NCBI GenBank assembly: GCA_003213615.1
Contig: QCMQ01000006.1
Span: 1 to 58,370, forward strand
Direction: 5' to 3'
DNA from: Pelagibacteraceae bacterium AG-422-D23
GTDB taxonomy: Bacteria > Pseudomonadota > Alphaproteobacteria > Pelagibacterales > Pelagibacteraceae
DNA: 58,370 bases
Part shown: positions 26,319-34,310 of the stretch, piece by piece
Layout: the number at the start of each line of letters is the position of its first letter
Numbering within the stretch: position 1 is the first letter of the stretch
Program-made: the position numbers and the translations under genes
The notes under the pieces: model-generated
Told to the model about the DNA's origin: nothing
Database searches by the model: none
The model's input: only the letters and a program-made list of their open reading frames with translations

Positions 26319-26371
26319 TTAAGTTAAAGCTATCATAATTAATAAAATTAATCATGATAGAATTAACTTAA
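26319..26371 (-). promoter_or_regulatory. Long imperfect hairpin abutting the moaA start codon
   Basis: A 53-base inverted repeat with three matched arms: TTAAGTTAA (26319-26327) with TTAACTTAA (26363-26371), CTATCAT (26330-26336) with ATGATAG (26354-26360), and ATTAAT with ATTAAT around an AAA loop. Twenty-two pairs form with only small interruptions. The minus-strand ATG follows with no gap and no U-tract, so a terminator for the upstream GYD gene is unlikely. It could be an operator or a translation-controlling hairpin. Confidence 0.6.
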
Positions 26372-26381
26372 AAATCTAGCT

Positions 26382-26708
26382 TTAACCTGCTGGTTTATAA
26401 TTAGCCATAGCTTTTGATGCCATGCCGGCAGCTTTACCCATATCCATTTCCTCTAATATGGTAAAGTTTGTTATAGCTCCAGAAGCTTCAACTGCTAGCT
26501 TAACTGCTGCTGCGCCTTCAAATCCAATACTACCACTCACAACTCCTACAAAATCATAAGCTCCTCTTGTGATCATAAAAGATTCCATCTTTCCTCCTAC
26601 TGCCTCTGATAAAGCAGTAGCTGCTGCGGCTCTGTCTTGGTCTGGATTACCTATAAATCCTTTAAAAGCTTGAGCTGTATAATTGCCCATTACTATAAAT
26701 TTAGCCAT
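26382..26708 (-). CDS. GYD-domain protein
   Basis: A 108-residue GYD-family protein (dimeric alpha/beta barrel type). The namesake motif appears as RGAYDFVGVVSG; the chain begins MAKFIVMGNYT. The start at 26708 is chosen because a perfect GGAGGT lies five bases upstream; a further in-frame ATG at 26735 falls inside the -10 element. GYD proteins have no settled function but often lie near molybdenum hydroxylase genes. It is followed by the moaA operon after 63 bases. Confidence 0.85.
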   Translation of the reverse strand: MAKFIVMGNYTAQAFKGFIGNPDQDRAAAATALSEAVGGKMESFMITRGAYDFVGVVSGSIGFEGAAAVKLAVEASGAITNFTILEEMDMGKAAGMASKAMANYKPAG

Positions 26709-26712
26709 AGTT

Positions 26713-26739
26713 ACCTCCTTCTTATAAAGTAACATTATA
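26713..26739 (-). promoter_or_regulatory. -10 element and ribosome-binding site of the GYD gene
   Basis: On the minus strand a consensus TATAAT lies at 26734-26739 and GGAGGT at 26713-26718. Transcription would begin near 26727, leaving a ~19-base leader. No good -35 hexamer was found at the standard distance. This arrangement decides the start codon at 26708. Confidence 0.55.
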
Positions 26740-26811
26740 GAAGAAAAATAATTAATGAAAAAATCAAATATTAGCTATGTGGATTTTAAATATAATAATT
26801 TCAACTATTAC

Positions 26812-26839
26812 TAGACACTTTAATGCATTAAAATACTAT
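26812..26839 (+). promoter_or_regulatory. Promoter with a 14-base palindrome before the PhyH gene
   Basis: A -35-like TAGACA (26812-26817) and a -10-like TACTAT (26834-26839) are 16 bases apart. Between them is the perfect palindrome TTTAATGCATTAAA (26819-26832), a position where a dimeric repressor would block polymerase. The sequence is A/T-rich, so chance is not excluded. Confidence 0.4.
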
Positions 26840-26859
26840 AAAACTTAACTTTTATTATT

Positions 26860-27699
26860 ATGAACAAAATTCTAACCAAAAATGAAATAAAAAAATTCAA
26901 AGAAGATGGCGCAATATTTCTAAAAAACAAATTCGATATTAATTGGATTAATAAACTTAAGACAGGTATAGAAAAAGATATTTCTAATCCTAGTCCTAGA
27001 TTTAAATCTCACACAACTAAAAAAAATGTTCCAGCTTATCTAGAGGATTACTGGACTTGGCATCTAATTCCTGAATTTAAAGAATTTGTTTATAAATCGC
27101 CATATGCACAGATAGCTGCAGAATTGATGTCTGCAAAAAAAATTAATTTAGTAATGGATAATTGGTTTTTAAGAGAAGCTGGTTCAAAATCTTTAACGCC
27201 TTTTCATCACGATATTAGTTATTTTGATATGGATGGCACAATGTGTGTTTTGTGGCTTCCACTTCAACCAACAAAAAAAAATGAGGGAGTTGTTTGGGTG
27301 AGGGGCTCACATTTATGGAATAAATTTTTTTTGAGAGTTTTGTTTAAGGATGGACATAAAATTGAAGGCAATGAATGTATTGTTAATGGGAAAAAATATG
27401 AATTACCTCCTGATATTTTAGGAAATAAAGATAAATATGAGTTTTTACAGTGGGATTGCGAATTAGGAGATGCAGTGGTATTTGATATGAGAACACTTCA
27501 TGGGAATCTGAATGAGAGTATTCCTGATAAAACTTTAAGTCGATATACATTAAGAGTTTCCAAAGAGGATGCAAAAATAAGTTATGATGGAGATTGGACA
27601 AGTTTTAATTATAGGAAAGCTATGCAAGAAGCAGGTTATAAAAATGGAGATCCTGTTGAGGGAGAAATGTTCCCTACACTATATGAAGCTTTAGATTAA
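26860..27699 (+). CDS. Phytanoyl-CoA dioxygenase (PhyH) family protein
   Basis: A 279-residue Fe(II)/2-oxoglutarate-dependent oxygenase. The iron facial triad is His116-x-Asp118 (TPFHHDIS) plus the distal His of [10 protein letters not shown]; the 2-oxoglutarate Arg is in LSRYTLRVS. Related bacterial proteins hydroxylate many small molecules; the substrate is unknown. The stop overlaps the stop of the convergent ABC ATPase gene by four bases. It has its own candidate promoter just upstream. Confidence 0.83.
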   Translation: MNKILTKNEIKKFKEDGAIFLKNKFDINWINKLKTGIEKDISNPSPRFKSHTTKKNVPAYLEDYWTWHLIPEFKEFVYKSPYAQIAAELMSAKKINLVMDNWFLREAGSKSLTPFHHDISYFDMDGTMCVLWLPLQPTKKNEGVVWVRGSHLWNKFFLRVLFKDGHKIEGNECIVNGKKYELPPDILGNKDKYEFLQWDCELGDAVVFDMRTLHGNLNESIPDKTLSRYTLRVSKEDAKISYDGDWTSFNYRKAMQEAGYKNGDPVEGEMFPTLYEALD

Positions 27700-28487
27700 T
27701 TGTTAATTCTATTCATTTCTTCAAGTTCAACTTCAAGCTTATCAAGCTCTTCACCTCCAGCCATCATTCCTAAAAGCTCTTCACGACTAATATCTTTTTT
27801 ATTAAAAGTTCCTAAACTTTTACCTCTATTTAGAACCGTAAAACTATTTCCAACTGGATATGCATGATGAACGTTATGTGTAATTAAAATTACAGCTAAT
27901 CCTTGTGAGGCTGCTTTTACAACATATTTTAAAACCATTGATGCTTGATGAACACCTAATGCAGAAGTTGGTTCATCTAAAACTAAAACTTTTGCACCAA
28001 AATATATAGCTCTTGATATTGCTAAACATTGTCTTTCACCTCCAGACATTGTTCCAACTGCTTGAGATGGATCTCTTACGTCAATTCCGATTTGACCCAT
28101 TCTCTCAGCAGCAATTTGATTTGCTTTTTCAATATCGAAAGTTTTTAAAAAAGGTAGTCCTTTTAATGGTTCTCTTCCCATGAAAAAGTTTCTTGTAACA
28201 CTCATTAATGGAACCAAAGCTAAGTCTTGGTAAACTGTTCCAATTCCCATATCTAAAGCATCTTTTGGTGAATCAAAAACAGTTTTTTTACCTTCGATTA
28301 CTATTTCACCTTCATCAGGTTTATGAACACCAGCTAAAGTTTTAATTAACGTAGATTTTCCAGCACCATTATCCCCAAGTAAACACATGATCTCACCTTT
28401 TTTTAATTTCATAGTGACATCTTTAAGAGCAATTACTTTTCCAAAAAATTTACTAATATTATTAAACTCTATTAAATTTTCTGTCAT
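27696..28487 (-). CDS. Sugar/inositol ABC transporter ATP-binding protein
   Basis: A single-domain ABC ATPase of 263 residues from the ribose/fructose/inositol (CUT2) class. Walker A is GDNGAGKST (~38-46), the signature is [12 protein letters not shown], Walker B is [12 protein letters not shown], and the switch His is in [11 protein letters not shown]2 ATPases are often fused doubles such as RbsA; the single form is like FrcA. It energises the permease encoded directly upstream (one-base overlap). The substrate is inferred as myo-inositol from nearby iolE and iolG-like genes. Confidence 0.85.
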   Translation of the reverse strand: MTENLIEFNNISKFFGKVIALKDVTMKLKKGEIMCLLGDNGAGKSTLIKTLAGVHKPDEGEIVIEGKKTVFDSPKDALDMGIGTVYQDLALVPLMSVTRNFFMGREPLKGLPFLKTFDIEKANQIAAERMGQIGIDVRDPSQAVGTMSGGERQCLAISRAIYFGAKVLVLDEPTSALGVHQASMVLKYVVKAASQGLAVILITHNVHHAYPVGNSFTVLNRGKSLGTFNKKDISREELLGMMAGGEELDKLEVELEEMNRINN

Positions 28488-29614
28488 TATTTACTCTCTG
28501 TTACTCTTTTTCTTATATAATTATTAAACACCACAGCAATCAACATCATTGCTCCCAAAAATACTTTAAACCAATCAGTATCAACATCTGTATAAAATAT
28601 TCCCATAGATACAGTTCCAAATATTAACGCTCCAAAAGCCGCACCAATTGCTGAACCATACCCTCCTGTTAATAAACAGCCTCCAACAACAGCTGCTGCA
28701 ATTGCCTCTAATTCTTTTAAATTTCCTCTCATAGTATCCGCAGAACCAGCATCTAAAACCTGAATTGTTGCAAAAATTGTTGCTGCGACAGCAGTACCTA
28801 TAAATAAACTTATTTTTACTCTTCCAACAGGCACACCTACATTTGTTGCACCGTTTTTGTCTCCACCAGAAGCAAATATCCAGTTTCCATATCTAGTCTT
28901 CATTAAAATCCATGTTGCAAAAAGGGTAGCTGCAATAAACCATATTACTGAGGGAGGAATACCAGTAGCTAATGGAGTTCCGTCAGTTCTCAAAGCAATT
29001 AAATTCATTGAACCCAACCAAGTAAATAACCATTTAAATGTATCAGTTGCAAACATCCACGCAATTGGATCATTCTCTATTAAAACTCTTAAACCTGGTA
29101 CTTGAGTTCTTCCTGTAATTAATCTTGTAATCGCTAAAGTTGCTCCTCTTAAAATAAACAACATAGCAAGAGTTACTATAAAAGATGGAAGTCCTGTTTT
29201 AACAACAAGGATACCATTGAAATAACCAACTAATACTGCCATTGCAAAAGCAAAAATTATACTTATCCATAAAGGCCAACCCCAATAAATAGCAGGAATT
29301 GCTATACATATTCCCGCAAAACCAATCATTGATCCAATTGATAAATCAAATTCTCCACCAATCATTAGCATTGCTGCAGCAATTGCAATTATTCCTAAGT
29401 TTGCAGAGACATCTAAAAAATTTAGAGTTCCATATGCACTGAACATTCCAGTGTCACCTGCAACTATTCCAAAAAATATGAATACTAAAATTGCACCACC
29501 AACAGCACCTAATTCAGGTCTATTTAAAAGTAATCTTAATTTAGAAACTTCTTTTAGCCTTTCGTCTTGACGAGAAGTTTTTTTTGATGCAATGCTTTTT
29601 GCTTTATCAGACAT
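28487..29614 (-). CDS. Sugar/inositol ABC transporter permease (CUT2 class)
   Basis: A 375-residue inner-membrane permease with about ten helices, of the RbsC/FrcC type. Characteristic stretches include [30 protein letters not shown] and [21 protein letters not shown]. The first ~35 residues are hydrophilic. CUT2 permeases form homodimers, so one permease gene suffices. A strong terminator separates it from the upstream solute-binding gene, which should lower its expression relative to that gene. Confidence 0.87.
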   Translation of the reverse strand: MSDKAKSIASKKTSRQDERLKEVSKLRLLLNRPELGAVGGAILVFIFFGIVAGDTGMFSAYGTLNFLDVSANLGIIAIAAAMLMIGGEFDLSIGSMIGFAGICIAIPAIYWGWPLWISIIFAFAMAVLVGYFNGILVVKTGLPSFIVTLAMLFILRGATLAITRLITGRTQVPGLRVLIENDPIAWMFATDTFKWLFTWLGSMNLIALRTDGTPLATGIPPSVIWFIAATLFATWILMKTRYGNWIFASGGDKNGATNVGVPVGRVKISLFIGTAVAATIFATIQVLDAGSADTMRGNLKELEAIAAAVVGGCLLTGGYGSAIGAAFGALIFGTVSMGIFYTDVDTDWFKVFLGAMMLIAVVFNNYIRKRVTESK

Positions 29615-29632
29615 TAATTTGAATTTTGTTTA

Positions 29633-29668
29633 GAAAAAAGGCCTAACTAAAAGTTAGCTAGGCCTTTT
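29633..29668 (-). terminator. Intrinsic terminator between binding-protein and permease genes
   Basis: A perfect 10-base inverted repeat, AAAAGGCCTA (29636-29645) and TAGGCCTTTT (29659-29668), with a further inner CTAA/TTAG pairing. Read on the minus strand, the G+C-rich GGCC stem is followed by six U residues (complement of 29634-29639). It lies immediately after the solute-binding-protein gene, so partial termination there would raise that protein over the permease and ATPase. Confidence 0.82.
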
Positions 29669-29678
29669 AAAGTATTTA

Positions 29679-30602
29679 TTATCTGTAACCTTGAGCTGCC
29701 CACTTAATTACTTTAGCAGCATTGTCAGGAGTTACGAAACCAGGACCAGTCATAACCACACCAGCTGGCATTGTTCCATATCTCATATACTGACCAAAGA
29801 TAGCTATTGGTAAGTAACCTTGTAGGTATTGTTGTTGGTCAATTAAAAACTCTACTTTACCTGCAGCAGCAGCTTTTAACATTCCTGGTGACATATCGAA
29901 TGTACCAAGTTTAACAGAACCAACTTTTCCTGCAGCTTCTAAAGCTTTAAGAGCAGCTTCACCTGCAAGACCAGCACCTAAAGTTAGGATAGTGTCATAT
30001 CCACCACCTAATTTAGCAGCAACAGCTTTTTGAATTTCTGTTGGGTCATTAGAAGTTCCTAAGATGTCAACAGATCCACCAAAACCTTTTTTGAACCCAG
30101 CACATCTTCTGTCTAGCGCAACGTTTCCAACTTCGTGGTTAACACATAGTGCTTTTTTACCACCAGCAGCTTTCATTTTTTGTCCGCCACCAACACCAGC
30201 TTCAAACTCAGTTTGTCCAACGTGAGCACTGATACCTAGTGATGCAAAGTCATCTGAACCAGAGTTCATTGAAATTACTGGGATACCAGCAGCGATAGCA
30301 GCTTTAACAGATTTTCCTAAAGCAGCAGCATCTGGAAGAGTAATCACAATACCTTTTGGTTTTTGTGAAACTGCGTTGTCAATTAGTTTAGCCATTTCAA
30401 CCATGTCGAAAGTAGCAGGCGCAGTGTACTTGCAAGATATTCCCATATCAGCACATCCTTTATCTACACCATTCTTAGCAACAGACCAAAACGGGTCGTT
30501 AGCTTGTCCGTGAGATACAACTATCACGTCTACCGCTAAAGCAGACACTGAAAGCATAACCCAAGCAACAAAAGCTAATAGTGATTTGTATAATGTTTTC
30601 AT
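29679..30602 (-). CDS. Sugar/inositol ABC transporter periplasmic binding protein
   Basis: A 307-residue ribose-binding-type (periplasmic binding protein 1) protein. The signal peptide covers residues 1-23 (cleavage after SVSALA). The mature chain starts VDVIVVSHGQANDPFWSVAKNG, with the ligand-pocket Phe-Trp, and includes GIVITLPDAAALG and GISAHVGQTEFEAG. It would capture the ligand for the downstream permease and ATPase. Linkage to iolG- and iolE-like genes suggests myo-inositol, as for IbpA. Codon use is more G+C-rich than neighbours, consistent with high expression. Confidence 0.88.
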   Translation of the reverse strand: MKTLYKSLLAFVAWVMLSVSALAVDVIVVSHGQANDPFWSVAKNGVDKGCADMGISCKYTAPATFDMVEMAKLIDNAVSQKPKGIVITLPDAAALGKSVKAAIAAGIPVISMNSGSDDFASLGISAHVGQTEFEAGVGGGQKMKAAGGKKALCVNHEVGNVALDRRCAGFKKGFGGSVDILGTSNDPTEIQKAVAAKLGGGYDTILTLGAGLAGEAALKALEAAGKVGSVKLGTFDMSPGMLKAAAAGKVEFLIDQQQYLQGYLPIAIFGQYMRYGTMPAGVVMTGPGFVTPDNAAKVIKWAAQGYR

Positions 30603-30635
30603 TATATTTCCCTCTCGTTATTAAAAAGTTAACTT

Positions 30636-30708
30636 TTAAAGCGCGAACGTTAACACAGAAAAAACTAAGTTGTAAAGATGACAACTTAAAAATGTATAAG
30701 TTTTATAC
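30636..30708 (-). promoter_or_regulatory. Cluster of three operator-like dyads upstream of the inositol-type ABC operon
   Basis: Three separate inverted repeats lie in the 147-base leader. 30636-30653 is an 18-mer of form TTAA-N-G-NN-CG-NN-C-N-TTAA with a central CG, the look of a LacI-family operator. 30667-30687 is a perfect AAGTTGT-N7-ACAACTT. 30694-30708 is GTATAA-N3-TTATAC. No promoter hexamers could be fixed with confidence. No matching regulator gene is in the window. Confidence 0.5.
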
Positions 30709-30749
30709 ACAGTTTATAATTATTTTAGATTTTCAATTTTTAGTTGAAT

Positions 30750-31751
30750 CTAAAATTTTATTTTAGTTTGTTTTTTTTGTTTCAAAGAACTTGATGCAGC
30801 GTTAGCAATGATAAGAGCTCTTCTTCCATCCTCAAAACTAGATATAGGTTTGTTTTTTTTTATTGTGAACCTAGCTAGTTCATCAAGCTGAAGCTTGTAA
30901 GCATCAACATATCTATCAATAAAAAAATTAAGAAGAGGTTTTTTTTGAGAAGTTTTGTTTTTAGTAAATGTTTCTGTCTCGTTTTCTTTTTTATTTCCAG
31001 AAATCAACATTCCTTTAGATCCAAATAACTCCACTCTTTGATCATAGCCAAAACTACAATGTCTTGAATTGGTGATTATGCATTGTACACCTTTTTTTGA
31101 TCTTAAAATACATGAGGCAAGTTCATAATCTTTGATTTTATTAAATTTTTTGTCTGAAATATTGCTTCCTGTTGAAAAAATTGACTCTATCTCATCTTTT
31201 TCTAAGTAAAATCTAGCTAAATCAAAATCATGTATCATCATATCTTTAAATATGCCTCCAGAAACTTTTAAATAATTTAAAGGAGGAGGTGCAGGATCTC
31301 TGCTAGTAATTATAATTTTTTCTAGCCGTCCTATTTTTCTTTTTTGAAGTTCTTTTTTTAACGAACTATGACCTGGGTCATATCTTCTGTTAAATCCCAA
31401 CTGTATTTTTGGATTTAGTTTTTTAATTTTTCTTAGGCATTTGTTAACTTTATCAATATTTAAATCTAAAGGTTTTTCACAAAAAATTACTTTTTTATAT
31501 TCAGCAGCTTCCTCTATTAATTTGATGTGCGTTGGTGTACTTGATGCAATAAATATTAGATCTATATTTTTATCTTTGAAAGCGATTTGAGGATTATTAA
31601 TAGATATAGAGTTAAATTTTTTCGATAATTTTTGATTAAGTTTTGTATCGATATCAAAAGTATATTTTAATTTAAAACTTTTATGAGAAAATAAATTTTC
31701 TGCATGCATTTGACCAATTCGTCCAAGACCAATTAAAGCTACGTTAATCAT
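30750..31751 (-). CDS. iolG: Gfo/Idh/MocA oxidoreductase, myo-inositol 2-dehydrogenase-like
   Basis: An NAD(P)-dependent oxidoreductase of 333 residues. The Rossmann motif GLGRIGQMHAEN is at the N-terminus; the catalytic-lysine motif CEKPL is near residue 95. GFNRRYDPGHSSLKK, TSRDPAPPP and GGIFKDMMIHDFDLARFYL closely resemble IolG, which oxidises myo-inositol to scyllo-inosose, the substrate of IolE. It overlaps the next upstream oxidoreductase gene by four bases. The specific substrate is inferred from motifs and from iolE nearby. Confidence 0.78.
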   Translation of the reverse strand: MINVALIGLGRIGQMHAENLFSHKSFKLKYTFDIDTKLNQKLSKKFNSISINNPQIAFKDKNIDLIFIASSTPTHIKLIEEAAEYKKVIFCEKPLDLNIDKVNKCLRKIKKLNPKIQLGFNRRYDPGHSSLKKELQKRKIGRLEKIIITSRDPAPPPLNYLKVSGGIFKDMMIHDFDLARFYLEKDEIESIFSTGSNISDKKFNKIKDYELASCILRSKKGVQCIITNSRHCSFGYDQRVELFGSKGMLISGNKKENETETFTKNKTSQKKPLLNFFIDRYVDAYKLQLDELARFTIKKNKPISSFEDGRRALIIANAASSSLKQKKQTKIKF

Positions 31752-32875
31752 AGTTTAATCCATTTTTTTGATTTACTGGATTTTTTACATGCATCAATAA
31801 ATTTAGCAGTTTCATATCCGTCATCTTCATCAGGATAAAAAGTTCTTTTTTTTGTTTTTAATGATTCAGCAAACTCTCTATAGATATTAGAAAAAGCATC
31901 CAAGTAACCTTCAGGATGACCAAATTTTATTCTAGAAAATTTTTTTGAAAAACTTGCGTCATGAAATCCTCTTTCTAATATTCTAACGGCTCCTTTTGAT
32001 GGATTAAATTTTAAATAAGTTGGATCATTTTGTACCCATTCCAAACTTCCTTTAGATCCAAAAATTCTTATTCTTAAACCATAAACCCCACCTCTTGCAG
32101 TACAACTTGTCCAAAACATTCCTTTTGCACCATTGTTAAATTCAATTAATACTTTAGCATTATTATCCATTTTAACTGTTTTTGATACTTGAGTAATATC
32201 TGCAAAAACTTTTTTTGTTTTTAATCCAGACATATAACTTGCAAGATGACAAGCATGAGACCCCAGCTCGTTTAAAACTGTAGAGACGCCTACAATTTTT
32301 TTTTCAAGTTTCCAACGAAACATTTTTCTAGAGTTTTTTTTATTTATTGTTTTTCCTTCACTCCAGTCTTGAACATATTCAAAATTAATATCTTCTACTT
32401 TTCCAATTTTTCCTTTTTCAATTAATACTTTGGCTTCTCGAACCATGGGGTAGGCTGAATAATTATGTGTAAGAGCATATTTAATTTTTTTATTTTTTTT
32501 TATTTTATTAAATAAACTTTTGGCTTGTTTCAGATCGGCTGCAAAAGGTTTATCAGAAATAATATGAATGTTTTTATCGATAAACTTTTCAGCAATGATT
32601 TGATGACTTCCTGGTGGAGTCATTATTGACACAACATCAATTTTATCTTTTCGAAGACTTTCTTTGTTGGCCATGGTTAAATAATTTGAATAACATCTCT
32701 CTTCATTAACACCTATGCTTTTTCCAAACGAAGTTGATTGTTTTGAATTTCTTGAAAAAACTCCTGCTACAATTTCATATTTGTCATCAAACCTTGATGA
32801 AATTCTATGTACGTGACCAATCCAAGAATTAGGTCCACCTCCAATGATACCTAGTTTTAATTTTTTAGATTTCAT
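31748..32875 (-). CDS. Gfo/Idh/MocA family oxidoreductase
   Basis: A 375-residue NAD(P)-dependent sugar or inositol dehydrogenase. The N-terminus is GIIGGGPNSWIGHVHRIS. The catalytic motif reads SDKPFA rather than the usual EKP. ALTHNYSAYPMVREAK and LNELGSHACHLASYM follow. It is a close paralogue of the gene at 50647-51798, sharing the DKP variant and the THNY-x-x-YPMVR block. It diverges from iolE with 30 bases between starts. It may handle another inositol isomer or a scyllo-inositol-type substrate. Confidence 0.8.
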   Translation of the reverse strand: MKSKKLKLGIIGGGPNSWIGHVHRISSRFDDKYEIVAGVFSRNSKQSTSFGKSIGVNEERCYSNYLTMANKESLRKDKIDVVSIMTPPGSHQIIAEKFIDKNIHIISDKPFAADLKQAKSLFNKIKKNKKIKYALTHNYSAYPMVREAKVLIEKGKIGKVEDINFEYVQDWSEGKTINKKNSRKMFRWKLEKKIVGVSTVLNELGSHACHLASYMSGLKTKKVFADITQVSKTVKMDNNAKVLIEFNNGAKGMFWTSCTARGGVYGLRIRIFGSKGSLEWVQNDPTYLKFNPSKGAVRILERGFHDASFSKKFSRIKFGHPEGYLDAFSNIYREFAESLKTKKRTFYPDEDDGYETAKFIDACKKSSKSKKWIKL

Positions 32876-32905
32876 TTTTAAAACTTATATATATAAGACT
32901 TATTT

Positions 32906-33808
32906 ATGTCAGTAAAATTAGGAATAGCGCCGATTGCATGGAGTAATGATGACATGCCAGAACTAGGAGGCGATACTCCTTTAGAGCAATGCTTATCAGA
33001 AGCAAGTCAAGCAGGCTTTATTGGAATTGAGTCTGGAGGAAAATTTCCCAAAACATCTGAAGAGTTAATTCCTAAATTAAAAGAGTTTAATTTAAATCTT
33101 TGCTCAGGTTGGTATGGAGCAAATTTAAGAAAAAATAGCATTTCAGAGGAAAAAAATTTAATACAAGATCAGCTAAAATTATTTAAAGATTGTAACTCAC
33201 CTTGCATGGTTTTTGCAGAGGTTTCAGGTTCAATTCAAGGAGATCCAAACAGAAAACTTTCTACAAGACCAAAAATGGATCTTGATGAAGCTAAAGAATA
33301 CTATGCAAAAATTTCTGAATTGGGAAAATATTTAGAAGACGAAGGAATGCCTCTTGCTTACCATCATCATATGGGAACAGTTATAGAAACTGAGGAAGAT
33401 ACCATAAGATTGTTAGAAAATACTGATGATAGCGTTAAACTTACTTTAGACACTGGCCATATGCTCTTTGCTCAGGGCAATTCTCTTAAAATATTAAAAG
33501 ATTTCAGTGAAAGACTTATTCATATGCACTGCAAAGATATTAGAAAAGATGTTTTAGAAAAATCTTTGAAAGAGGATTTAAGTTTTAGAGGAGCATTTTT
33601 AGAGGGTGCCTTTACGGTGCCAGGAGATGGCTGTATTGATTACAAACCATTGTTTAATGTATTAAAAGAAAAAAATTATTCTGGCTGGTTAGTGGTTGAA
33701 GCAGAGCAAGACCCATCAAAAGCAAATCCTTTTGAATATGCAAAAATTGGCTATAAGTATTTAACGGAGACTTTAGATAGTAGCAATATAGAGATCTATA
33801 AAAATTGA
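32906..33808 (+). CDS. iolE: Myo-inosose-2 dehydratase IolE
   Basis: A TIM-barrel enzyme of 300 residues that dehydrates scyllo-inosose in inositol catabolism. The N-terminus GIAPIAWSNDDMPELGGDTP is diagnostic for IolE. Metal and substrate residues sit in YHHHMGTVIET, LTLDTGHMLFA, HMHCKDIR and VPGDGCIDY. It diverges from the Gfo/Idh/MocA pair. Other pathway genes (iolB, C, D, A) are not in this window, so the pathway must be completed elsewhere or run differently. Confidence 0.9.
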   Translation: MSVKLGIAPIAWSNDDMPELGGDTPLEQCLSEASQAGFIGIESGGKFPKTSEELIPKLKEFNLNLCSGWYGANLRKNSISEEKNLIQDQLKLFKDCNSPCMVFAEVSGSIQGDPNRKLSTRPKMDLDEAKEYYAKISELGKYLEDEGMPLAYHHHMGTVIETEEDTIRLLENTDDSVKLTLDTGHMLFAQGNSLKILKDFSERLIHMHCKDIRKDVLEKSLKEDLSFRGAFLEGAFTVPGDGCIDYKPLFNVLKEKNYSGWLVVEAEQDPSKANPFEYAKIGYKYLTETLDSSNIEIYKN

Positions 33809-34309
33809 TTATCTGTAAACTGAAGTAAGTTCGTTATTTCCTGCAGCAACACAAGGTGATTTAAAACAAGTACCAACAATCCATTCAGAACCAGGATCAG
33901 GCAAAAAATTTGAAGACATAACAAAGATCACTCCCATTTCAACCGCTTGACCAGCTTTACCTTCAGCCTTTATTCTTGGATCAGGATCAGTTTTAACTTT
34001 TGAGTCATCAGAAAATGGATTTTCAATTTTTAAATTTTCATTAATATAGTTAACAACTTTATCAGCTATCCATTCGCCATTACATGGATCACCCCAAACA
34101 GTAAATTTACCTTCATCATTGTTACCACATTTGTTAATTTCATCATTAATTAAATCAACGACTTTGTTATGATTTTCTTTTACTAAATTAGCTTTAGCTT
34201 CAACTGCTGGTCTTGTACTTGCTGTCCAAATCAACATACCAACTACAAAGATTGCAGATACTGATACTAAAAATTCTAAAAATCCAAAATTTTTGAAATT
34301 AATTTTCAT
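33809..34309 (-). CDS. Pilin-like membrane-anchored protein with degenerate prepilin leader
   Basis: A 166-residue protein with one N-terminal hydrophobic helix (residues ~9-29, NFGFLEFLVSVSAIFVVGM) and a soluble domain with four cysteines (NKCGNN, DPCNGE, GTCFKS, SPCVAA). The layout resembles a type IV pilin: a short basic leader, a Gly-Phe junction and a long helix. The conserved Glu is at +3 instead of +5, so processing is doubtful. No pilus assembly genes are nearby. Function is unknown; it could be a minor pilin or a derived secreted protein. Confidence 0.6.
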   Translation of the reverse strand: MKINFKNFGFLEFLVSVSAIFVVGMLIWTASTRPAVEAKANLVKENHNKVVDLINDEINKCGNNDEGKFTVWGDPCNGEWIADKVVNYINENLKIENPFSDDSKVKTDPDPRIKAEGKAGQAVEMGVIFVMSSNFLPDPGSEWIVGTCFKSPCVAAGNNELTSVYR

Positions 34310-34310
34310 A

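Noticed and set aside
26319..26371. Moco riboswitch upstream of moaA
   Set aside because: The known Moco RNA is a much larger multi-helix structure; here there is only one imperfect hairpin.
26709..26735. Upstream ATG at 26735 as the start of the GYD gene
   Set aside because: It overlaps the consensus TATAAT, whereas the ATG at 26708 has a perfect GGAGGT and gives the normal family N-terminus.
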